Shown in pieces: positions 48,101-60,100 of a DNA stretch of 64,000 bases (positions within the stretch are counted from its first letter, which is position 1; each line of letters begins with the position of its first letter). Where the stretch lies: contig NC_087068.1 in assembly GCF_963678635.1 (NCBI RefSeq), positions 15,131,872 to 15,195,871 on the forward strand, given 5' to 3'. A program made the translations under genes and the position numbers. The DNA is from Symsagittifera roscoffensis (taxonomy: Eukaryota; Xenacoelomorpha; Acoela; Convolutidae). Under the pieces are notes generated by a model. The model was not told where the DNA came from, searched no databases, and worked only from the letters and a program-made list of their open reading frames with translations.

Positions 48101-51100
48101 CAGAATAAAGCTTGCAATTCCAAAATTGTTTTTATTTATTTCGCATGAAATAGTTCTCATTTTGGTGACACTGCTCATAGTATTGTATGTTTAATAGCAT
48201 GTGTTATCCCTTGAATCAGAGGCTAGTTTTTCGGTGCTTTAAGCGTCAGTAGAACAGTTTTGTAGGAGTCGACTTGAATGATTGGATGCTCGAATCTGTG
48301 ATTTGATTCTCGAGTGGCAGTAGATGGCATTTATTTTTCAAAACTCACCAATATTTTTAATTTCTTTTTTTACCTCTTCAAAGCTGCTTGTCACAGTTTA
48401 TTCGCTAGGTTGCGATGTCAAGCTTCGCCTCTGCGTTGAATGTGCTATTGCAACTTGTAGTTTTGTTATGAAATATTTCGATTGAAGTTAAGTAAATGCT
48501 ACATCTTGAAAGGAAGAATTCACGGTTCTGTGACACAACGAATAATTAAGAAGCGTGGAAATATATTATTATAGTTCCGAGTGCAAAAAAAATAAATAGT
48601 AAAAGTACACATAAAATTGTCGATGAACTGAAACTGCATTCAAAATAGGAATTGGTTGCATATGTGATTCCCAATGATGTCATGATTGAAACAGAATAAT
48701 TCATCCGGAAAAACGAAATTTCTTGCAAAAAATTGACAATAGACTGAGTTGTCTCAAAATTTTAAAAGCTTTAATCATCGAAGGTTCTTTAAGTGCTGAG
48801 GTTTTAAAATTGATGTTTTTTTTTAATGAAACTAGAAAATTGGAAAAAAAGGAATGAGCGCAGTGCAACATGCAGATCACAGATTAAGCTGCTAAAACGG
48901 GATAAATAAATATATTACTCAGAAATATATATAAGTAAGTAGTGGGCTTTTTCTAAATGTCCTTTATTTTATAATTACAGCTTTCTACTACTTTTTTTCT
49001 ATTACCACAGCCCAGGATGCCACCCTTGGTAACAATTTTCACGCAAGAAAAGTTTTATAATCATGTTGCAAAACCCGAGTAAATTGCAAGGATTTTGGGT
49101 TAACTTTGAGCACACGTTACGAAGTTCAATTCAATTTTATCGGAAAAAAGGTGAAATGAAGCCTTCCAAATAAAAAGACGTGGAATCTCATTTACCGCTA
49201 ATTGTCGTGGAGCGTCAGCTCCTAATAAACGGCTCAACCAAATGTAATCTTCTCAAGCAAAACGAAAATTGATGAAATCATGACGTCAAATGCGAATAGA
49301 TTTAATCAATTTCCTAAATCTTGACGTCAGTTTTGGATAGATTTAATCAATTTACTGAGAGAAAAGCCTGAAAGTTTTTGATCATAAGGGAAGAGAAAAT
49401 AATTAATTTAAAACAGTTATTATTACAAAGTAGTTAATCACATTGAAGATGTTTTCGCTTTTCTGTGACCACGACGTTTAATTCATTGATTAGTTTGACA
49501 ATAGTTTTAATTACGAAAATTTTTCTCAAGTGATGGCTTTCACATACTTTTCCTTTGTTTCAGAAGAGTTTTCAACATTTAGATTACTTAAAGAGCTATA
49601 ATTAGTATAAAAGTTTGCTATTGAATACTTAAATATTTGTTCTATTCTAGCAAAACTTACCAGAATATTTCCTGCTCTTCTTTTTTTCAGAACAGTTTTC
49701 ACCATATAAATGTTTGTTTGATATTTTTTGGTTCGATTTGAAAATTGATTGAGTTTATGATTCAGGCTTTGAATCAACTGGAAATTTAACAAGAGTAGCT
49801 GGAAGTTCCACCAACGGATACCTCAATCCAACAATAGAACGAAATAGCACCCTTTCTTACACATACAATAACTACCCACCTCCTCAAGAGAGGAGTTCCA
49901 TTTTCGATCTATTCAAGAAACCGGGACGAAAGATGTCGAATGCAGCTTCGGTTGATCAACTGCCACAGTACATAGACGCCAGTTGTGCGACGCGGTCTTC
50001 GCAGAAAGATAAAAGCTTCAGTTTTAGCAGAACGTTCGGAAGGTCAAAAAAGAAGAAAAACTCAGGGCATATATGGGATTTCTTCGATCCCAACGACCTA
50101 GGGTCGGCTTTCAGGTAAATGTTTGTTCTATTATGTTAATGCACATTACCTTTAAGTTATTTTTGCCATAGATTGTATATGAACTCTCTTTCGTTTCTTA
50201 AATACAGATCTGATAGCAAAATGCTAGCTGTAACCGCCTTTTCCACTTCGTGGTAGCTATAGGGCATATTTTTTTCAAACCATTTCAGTTACGAAGAGGA
50301 AAATAGAATTATATACATACAGATTAGGAATTCATATTTCCACCACATGCAAGCAAGAGTTTTTTAAATTCTACTTTGCATTTGAGCGTGAAATATGGAT
50401 TTTGCGATTTAGTAATATTTTCGTTCATGTCCTAACAGATGTGTAGTGGAACTATGGCTTACTTCATTATGGATAATTTTTTTGCAAAGATCGGCGATGA
50501 TCAGAACGTTATGTGCTACCTGCTCTGTAATGAGTACTGTTCTAAAATGAATTTTTTTGTTCTAGGTTTAGTTTGAATGACCATACAAAGTTCACTTCTA
50601 AGTCCTCCGCCGATAGTCTTACGAGTGCTCAGGCGAGCTGCGCAACGTGCAATAGAACATTCGACCAAGCCAGAGGGGAATCAGCTCCATTCAACAGAAT
50701 TGCAAAATGCCAAGGTAAGAAGCATCTTTCAATGTGTTTACGCTTGCCTTTAGCAAGCGGTGTCAAACCGGAATATAGATTTTTTTTCGGGTTTACAACT
50801 AGTTTAACAGAATCATTTTACCTTTGGTTCATTTGAAATCAAAAGCCAGTTGTTAATTCGCGCATGTCGCGAAGAGCTAATACATTTGCCTAAAAAGCGA
50901 ATGTCAATGGTTCGAAGCCAGGACCTTTTTTTTGTAAGCGCAAAATTGTCCGAGCGTCAAAAAATCTTTGTCGGTCTTCAGTTTATCTTTGACCAAAATT
51001 TGGGTCCAGTGTTTTCCGGTTTCGGGCTAGTAATTGAGTTCCAAGAAGTTTTGCCTATTTTTTTGCTTTTTTTAATTGATTTTCATTCTGTTCATTAAAA

Positions 51101-54100
51101 GTTTTCGGTTTTCTTTATAAATTCAATGAGTTTTCTGTGATGTCAGTGCAGTGATAATACCCATACTCGAGACAACAAATTCCAGAAGTTGGATTCCAAT
51201 CGAGACTAGTCAAATTTTTGATTTTGTGACTTTTTGTTTTTCCTTTTTTTATTCTTTTGACTTTTCTCGAAAACTAACCTCCCAAATTGGAGGCTGTGGG
51301 TTCAATAGAGAAAACGGGGAGTAGTAAGCTCCCCTGCATTTGCTGTTACTCTCAAAATTCTAACACAAAAAAGTTATCGCCTTCGGAAAAGTTAAATTTT
51401 TGATGTTTTGACCTTTTTTTACACATGCGAACAGCTTAGTGTTATTACGAACTTTTTTTTCTATCCTAACTCGCAAAAAAGTGTTCATTAAAAGTGTTCT
51501 TTTATTTGGAAGTTTCACTGTAGCATTGGAAATTACATAGCATCTGTTCTCTGCTTTATTTGTAACTGAGTGGTTAATGATACCTATTAAGCTTCCTTGG
51601 CTTAGTGTGTGAGACTCTTAATCTCTAGGTCTCATGTTCGAATCTCAGAGGTCGACGAATTTTTGCTAATTCGAGGAATATTTTTAATTTTAATTATTGC
51701 ACTTTATAGGGCTTCCTTTTGTCGTGTACTCGCTAATGTTTGCCAAGTGAGGCTCTGTGTTTAATTTTGGAGTTTTCTCCGAAACTACTTTCAAATATCT
51801 AATATTTTGGGCTCAATTCAAAAAACGGGTTTTGGTATGCTCCTTTGCATGTGCGACTACGCCTAATTTCCTGTGACGCAACAAGTTATGGCGCTCGGAA
51901 ACTCAAAATTTTTATTTTTGACCGTTTTTGATTTTTTCTCGAGAACTACGCTCTCAAATGTGTTCAATTGAAGTTACAAATTACTCAAAAATCTTCTGCA
52001 TAAGCGGTTACGCCCAAATTTTTTACACGAAAAGGTCTTGGAAAAGACAATTTTTTGATTTGTTGACCGTTTGTGGAAACTTGTTGACCGTTTATGGAAA
52101 CTTGTTGACCGTTTGTGCAATCTAATCGAAACAATAGGTTGTTGAAAGCCTACCTGCATAAGCGGTAAATCCCATTTTTTTGAAACTTGTTGACTGTTTT
52201 CGAAAACTACCTTGCGACATGGTTAAGTGTTCAATCGAGAAACCCTGTTTTGGGAATCTTCTCTGCTTAAGCGGCCACAAACTACTTTTTGTAGAAAAAA
52301 AGTTGAACATTTCGAAAAATTTGAATTTTTGACCGTTTCGTTATAAGCTTGAATTTTCCTAAAATTTACCCTATCAAATCTGAGATGTAGGGTTTAATAG
52401 AAAGAATGGATTGCGAGAATTTTTATTGCAAAATCTTATTTTTTGTAAGTTCATAGTATCTCCAAGGGATAGTTCCAATATCTCGAAATAAGTCCATTTT
52501 TTTCCTTGCGTTCAATGAGTTTTTTTCCAACTGTAGCTTGGCCATGTTTGACAATTCTTACTGAAAAATAAGACGATCACAGATTGCCACAATATTCGAA
52601 AGCGCTTGATTTTTACAACGAAATAAGTTTATAGCTTTATGGTATAATATATTTTTGAAATCTGGCGTATTGGCAACACGGCGCATCTCTCGTTTTCTCA
52701 AAAAGTTCAATATATGATCCAGACACTAAGACCCAAAAAATACATCTAAGTTCCCGGTGCTAAAACTGTATTAATTAACAATGCCAGGAGTCTTACAATT
52801 TCTTTCTTCCGGGCTTAAAGACTGAACACTTGCATCTGGACTTAAATTTTCTTATGCTTTGAAAACCCTTTTAAGCAATATTGGCGAGTAATTTATTTGG
52901 ATTTATCGCGCGCCTTTTTGACCCAAAATGGAAATGGTGCACCCACTCAGGCTTTTTGATTTTAACTGAAGGGGGCTTTTTATTGGCGGGTCTCTTCAGC
53001 CTCCTAGAATTTTCAAACTGCAATAGTTGATAAGCAATAGTCTTTCAAACTTGTACTAAATGACTGAGAGCAAATTGCTCATACGGAAAAAAGAAAAGTA
53101 CGTTATTTAATTAACTTCGCAGCAGTTAGTTTTTCGTATCTTCAGTTTGACCAGTCTTTTGAGCAAATCATTGTTATGAATATTAAATTTCTTCGCATGT
53201 TTTTCGTGGCTTACAATTGCTGAACTTTGAGTATTAGATCACATCAAAACAACCGCACAAAATGAACGCATTGCTGTTGCCCAGCCTTCAAACGTGTAGT
53301 TGATCAAGTTATATTGACCATTATTTGATGTTCTGAAAGCTTTGCAATAACTGAATATAGTTGCTGTTTTTTTTTTGGTTATATTCGAGTGCTTCTCGAG
53401 TCAAACAAGACATCTTTTTTTCGTATCATCAAAAATATTTATTTATTTATAACTCCTTTTAAATAAACCCGAAATTTTATGCGTTTGATTTATTTGATTC
53501 TTTTATTAAATGACGCATTGAGTACTTGACAAGACATGACAACTTCTTACAAAGTTATTAGATGGAATTAGAGTTTTATCGAATGTCGATATGTTAGCTT
53601 CACAGAATAATAATTTGTAGAAATTATGCCTGGTAAATTTTTTTCAACTAAGCGGTTTTTCGATCGAAGGAGCAGTCATCCCGATGCACTGCTAACTGTA
53701 CCTGCACCTGTGCCAAACAGCCCAGGCAGTGGTAGCCTTAGAAGCTTGAGTCAGTATAAAATCCGAATGCCGCCTCGGACGAGAACCGAATCTGAGAAAT
53801 CTTCAGTTTCGTTTTCTTCTGAGAATGAGAGGTGGGGAGCGAAATTCAAGCTGTCGCGACTTTTCACCGACATTGTTGACATTTTTCTATCTGAAATTCA
53901 TACATGCTTTGATTAAAACGCCTTGACTAATTTGGAACGAACAAAAACACGGATAGCTAGCCAAGTTTTCAACGAAAGAGACGTCTCGCACTTGACCACC
54001 ACCTAATGCTATTGAGATTCTAAAAAGAGTCTATTTTGGTCATCCCTTTTAAAACTAGTTCGACTTTGAAAAATTACAGGGGCGTGGTCAAAATTGTTTT

Positions 54101-57100
54101 TCAAGTGCAATGTTTGCTGGTAATTGTTTTTCGGCATCATTTTTCTATCGGCTTATTTTTCTCAATCAAAGATTTTTTCAAACTTCAAAATACGTACCGC
54201 CCTGGGATATATTTACATCTGGTCAGTAGCTGATTTAGGGGGGGGGGGCGGATTGTTCCCCTCAGGGATTCGACTTCCTGTCGACCCAAAGGGTCCCACC
54301 TTTGTACTATTTTGAGATATCCATTTTTAGTGACGGACCCTAAAAATTTTCTAAAAGCGCCTTTGGCTCCAATATATACTAATTTTGAGGGGGGAGCGCA
54401 CGCCAAAAAAAACGGCGATTTTTTTGGTCAAAGTTTTCCAAAAAGTGCCTAAAAACGCCAATTTTCTATAGTGCCTAAAAACGCCGTCTTTAAAGTGATT
54501 CGGAAGATCTCAGAAAATCAATTTGGTCGACCTAGAAAAAAAGGTTGATAAAATTTTCAAAATCCGCCTCACACCCTCGAGAAATTTCTAGATCCGCGCC
54601 TGCATCTGGTTGTTGCTATTAAACAAATGTTTTTGTACTTTTGACTGTCCCTTTTTGTCGGAAAAAAAACAAACAAACAAATGAGAAATCGGAAACCGAA
54701 GAAATATAAGTACAATTAGGATGCTGTTTTAAGAGGTTTGTGTAGTTGTTGAACATCTTAGAATCCTTCAGCACAAAAGTTGAAAGGAATATATTATAAC
54801 AATACGGTCTGACCACACATTTTTGAAAGCTAATAGTCTTATGAACAAAAATCTATTTAAAGCATTGAAAATATCAGCTTGAATTTCGCTCCGTTGTATC
54901 GAAAAAGGTCTCCTGCTGTTACGAGTACTTCTAATAGTTCAAACCACTCACCTAGTCGAGCAGCACCAATAATCAGAAGTTCTTCTGATAATTTTTGTCA
55001 GTCTAGACCAGTTTATGGCGGAGATAGAAGGTCCAGCTGTTTTGCCAATTTAGAATGTGGAGTTGCAGTTCATGATGAAGATGCGTGCAGGGGACCAGTG
55101 GAGAGGGAAGAATGTGGATCAATTAGAAATAAAAAGGTTAGGCATTACATTATCGTTATACATTGCGTCTAACTTGCACTATCTAAGCAACATTTTTAGC
55201 ATCATCAATTGCTAGAGAACCTACAAAAAAAATCAACTAAATGTTAATTTCAATCTGTTACTTCTATATGCATGTGAACAGCACGGAGAGTGAACTTTTT
55301 AACTCAGTTGAGTGGTAATCATTGATAAGAAAATTTGAAGCGACTCTGTACGTAGCGAAGACGCTTGTTTACGAACTTCGGCTGTTTTCAGTAGTAAACG
55401 AAATATTTTTGACGACCCCTATGTTATACAGAATTTAGAGAAGCTTCAGGAGATAGGACACACTTAGTAGAAGCAGTAACCGTGAAGTAAACAAGTTCAA
55501 GTTTTGTTTTTGAAACTGAATAGGGGTAACTGGGACTAGCGAGTTTCTGAAATTTTGGTGGATGCGTCTGAACTTTTTTGTTATTTAATTTGGTTTTATA
55601 GGGACTGCGATTCAACAATCATTTTAATTTTTAAAGCTGAATTTGGACCCTAACCTGGCTAAACAATGACATATATGTGCTTCTTTATGTTTATTCAATG
55701 TTTGACATTTTTTTTCCAACGTTTTAATGTTTTCGCACATATTTTTCACTTTGTTTGAAGATCTCCAATTTCGTATTTTATTCGATAAAACGGGAAGTGC
55801 TTTGTAACGCAGATGGGTTTGTTAACTGTCCCCTCACCGTTTCTGTTGATTCATGTTATACTTGTTCGACCATTTGATAAATGGGGAGGAACTTTGTATT
55901 CGGGTGTGTTGTAGTTTTTTGTTTTCCTCGCAAAATAATCATCGTAATGGGTGATTTATCATATCAAAGCCCGTTCAGTTGTGATTTGAACGACATTAAA
56001 AAAATTTGGAATAATTTTTAAAGTTGAGAAAAACTAGCTTGAAAGTTTTGATTTTTGGGCTACTTTCAAGCGAATAAAGGCGAGCGAGCAGGCTTATTAA
56101 TGCTTAATTTAAGCTGGAATAACCTAGTTTTAGACGAGTTAATTTAATTTTTGGATTTGCTTAAGCAAAATTTAGGGAATCAAAGACTTAAGTTTCAAAA
56201 AGTTTTGCAAAAAGTTTTGATTTTTTAAAAATTATTTTGTGCGATTTTTTTGTTATCCAACAAAAACTTGTCTAATTTGCCTATTTGACTATGACTGTCG
56301 CATATGCCCAAGTTTTAGTTTTTCATACAGATGCATTTATCACCCCAAGCTGAAAAACGTGGCTAGCCTTGTTGTCGTTTGCATATATACCCTTAACAAT
56401 GAGAAAAGAGAATTTTTGAAGGTCGATTTAACTCATGAAAATTTCTGCTCTAATCAAATACTAAAAACTAAGCAGCTTGCACTCTCCAATAAAGAAAGCG
56501 GATATGGCACGAAAAAAATACGAATATAAGATTCGAAATATTTATGTGCATCAGTTCAAAGTTTTAGTAGCAGACAAATTTTTTTCCTAAGTTTTTGTTA
56601 TTATTGCTCTAGTGAGCTTAAGCGATTGTAGTGTAATAGTGCAATCTTTCTTAATTTCAATCTAAGTCGCAAATATTGGTGCCATTTTTAGTGGCACATT
56701 TGCGCTTTTGATAGCATGTGCCGTGACATTCAATTGGTATAAGTTAACACAGTTGATGCATTTTCAATTAATCAAATGGGCGAAAAAAGCTAATAGCTAA
56801 TCGGTTCAAACAACTTGATAATCATTAAAACTCGAATTCGGAAATTTCCAACTCAAAATTTCTCGCAACTTTTTTTGAAATGCATCCTTTATCCATAATT
56901 TGGCTTTAATCATTCCAATTTGCTTAATATAAAGTTAGTGTGGATGCCTTAAGTTTGTTATATTCACAAATGCGAAGCAAAGTGTATTAGTACGAACTTT
57001 CTTTTTTCAACCTATGTCGAAAATGTTGGTGCCACTTTTGGGGCACCTGTACAGCTTTTGGATAGCATGTGTTCTGACATTTGATTACTAAAAAGTTAAC

Positions 57101-60100
57101 ACATCTGATGCATTTTTAATTCATCAAATCAACCGAAAAAAAAGTATTTATTCAAACAGCAGTACAATGATAAAAAACTCGATTTCTAAAATTTTTCATC
57201 TCAAAGTCTCTCGCAATTGTTTTGAAATGCATAATTTATACATAATTTATACATTGCGCTTTTGATAGCATGTGCCGTGACATTCAATTGGTATAAGTTA
57301 ACACAGTTGATGCATTTTTAATTAATCAAATGGGCGAAAAAAGCTAATAGCTAATCGGTTCAAACAACTTGATAATCATTAAAACTCGAATTCAGAAATT
57401 TCCAGCTCAAATTTTCTCGCAAACGGGAAGTGCTTTGTAACGCAGATGGGTTTGTTAACTGTCCCCTCACCGTTTCTGTTGATTCATGTTATACTTATTC
57501 GACTATTTGATAAATGGGGGGGAACTTTGTATTCGGGTGTGTTGTAGTTTTTTGTTTTCCTCGCAAAATAATCATCGTAATGGGTGATTTATCATATCAA
57601 AGCCTTTTCAGCTGTGATTCAAACGACATTAAAAAAAATTTGGAATAGTTTTGAAAGTTGAGAAAAACTAGCTTGAAATTTTTGATTTTTGGGCTACTTT
57701 CAAGCGAATAAAGGCGAGCGAGCAGGCTTATTAATGCTTAATTTAAGCTGGAGTAACCTAGTTTTAGACGAGTTAATTTAATTTTTGGATTTGCTTAAGC
57801 AAAATTTAGGGAATCAAAGACTTAAGTTTCTAAAAGTTCTGATAATTTATACATTGCGCTTTTGATAGCATGTGCCGTGACATTCAATTGGTATAAGTTA
57901 ACACAGTTGATGCATTTTCAATTAATCAAATGGGCGAAAAAAGCTAATAGCTAATCGGTTCAAACAACTTGATAATCATTAAAACTCGACTTCAGAAATT
58001 TCAACTCAAAATTTCTCGCAACTTTTTTTGAAATGCATCCTTTATCCATAATTTGGCTTTAATCATTCCAATTTGCTTAATATAAAGTTATTGTGGATGC
58101 CTTAAGTTTGTTATATTCACAAATGCGAAGCAAAGTGTATTAGTACGAACTTTCTTTTTTTTCAACCTAAGTCGAAAATTTTGGTGCCACTTTTGGGGCA
58201 CCTGTACAGCTTTTGGATAGCATGTGTTCTGACATTTGATTACTAAAAAGTTAACACAGCTGATGCATTTTTAATTCATCAAATCAACCGAAAAAAAGTA
58301 TTTATTCAAACAGCAGTACAATGATAAAAAACTCGATTTCTAAAATTTTTCATCTCAAAGTCTCTCGCAATTGTTTTGAAATGCATAATTTATACATAAT
58401 TTGGTTTTATGCTACCCAATGCAAAATTCTGCTTTTTTGCTGCATCGAATTGACAATTTTTTAGCATATGAAGCTGCGTTAATGGTGGCGAGTTTTTTGG
58501 CAGTTGAAGCAACCGTGGCTGAGTGGTTAGTGCATGAGACTCAAATAGGCTAGGTGGCAGATTCGATTCCGACTCGTAGCCGAGTTTTCGAGGTTTATTT
58601 CTAATTTTTCTTTTATCACTTGATAGATTCGTGTTCTTGCAAGTGTTTGCGAAACGCTGCTTCGCCTCTGTGTTCAAATTGTTGGGTGCAAAATTATGTC
58701 TATCTGTATTTGGTGCCATGTTTGCTGCATCGAATTATCAATTTATTAGCATATGTAGCTGCTTTGTTTGTGGTCTGTGTTAGTAAATTACAAGGGCCCG
58801 TGGCGCAGATGCGAGGACAGGGGTGGTCTCTAAAACTCCTGGTCATAGCATCGAATCCATCACAGCGAAGCTTCGCCTTTTTTTGTAATTTTGAACTACA
58901 ACTAGTTATGCTTATTTTTCAGGAAACGTTTTCAATTTTGTTCTGAAAGGGGTTGTTGCTTTCACTTTTCAAAGTTAAACTCTCATATCCCCCAAGAAAT
59001 GTGAATAATTTTCAAAAATAGATTCGTATTTTTATTTTCGTTGGAACGAAAAAGAGGCCTATTTATTCAGTGTTGCGAAAGTGGGTTACTCTTAAAAACG
59101 ACAATTCAATCGTAAATGATTTTTGAAAAAAGTGCCAAATTGTTTTTAATTGAAACTTTTAATGCTCAGGGAAAAATCCTTTTTTTTGGTTGCCTTGGTT
59201 TCATTGAATCTTTTCTATATCTTTAATATAATCTTTCATATAATCTTTAACTGAATATTGTCTGTTCATTACACTTGAGAAGCAAGTGTAGTGTAATAGT
59301 ACGAACCTTCTTTTTTTCCAACCTAAGTCGCAAATAATGCTGCCTCTTTTGGGGCACCTTTACGGCTTTTTCATACCATGGGCTTTGACATTCGAATAGT
59401 AATAAGTTGCCACGGTTGATGCATTTTTAACTCTTCAAATGAACCGAAAGAATTGATTTGTTTCAAATAACATAACAAAAATGAAAATTCGAATTCAGAA
59501 ATTTACTAACTCAATATATCTCAATCAATTTTTTGAAATGCATAATTTATACATTATTTGGCTTTATGCTTTTCAATTTGTTACATGCAAAATTGAGTCT
59601 ATTTGTATTTGATGCCACTTTTGCCACTTATGAGCATATCTTGCTGCTTTATTCGTGACTAGTGTTTGTCGGTGTTGGTTGTAAAGATTGCGTGGCAGAG
59701 TGGATAGTGCGCGAGACTCAAAATATCTTTATTGCAGTAGGTCGCAGATCGAATCCTACACCTATCCGAGTTTTTGCAAATTCGAGGCCCATTTCCATTT
59801 CTTCTTACTGCATTTTCTAGACCTGTTTTTGGTTGTGTTCTCGCAAGTGTTTACGAAGCGCAGATTCGCTTTTGTTTTAACTGATTTTTTCCTTTTTGAT
59901 TTTTAATTAAAATTTTAATTAAAAGTCTTTACTGAATTTTGAACGTAAGTTCAGAATATCATAGCGTTAAATTAAATTTTTTGCCTTTTTTATTGCCTAT
60001 TTGAGTGTCTTTTATTTTTGCCTTTTCAAAAGTGCATGATTTTTGAATGATGCAAAATCATGAAATCAGTTAACTTTCAGGAAAAAGATTTTCGTCTGAT

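Noticed and set aside
50566-50714. Zinc finger from the Cys-x2-Cys in exon 6
   Set aside because: Only one Cys pair is present, with no second pair or His within a suitable distance.
58390-58946. Open frames of about 108 codons on both strands
   Set aside because: They overlap each other and lie over SINE and D2 repeat sequence.
58508-59760. Functional tRNA genes
   Set aside because: A and B boxes are present, but acceptor stems do not pair and the heads continue into a shared repeat body, so these are tRNA-derived repeats.
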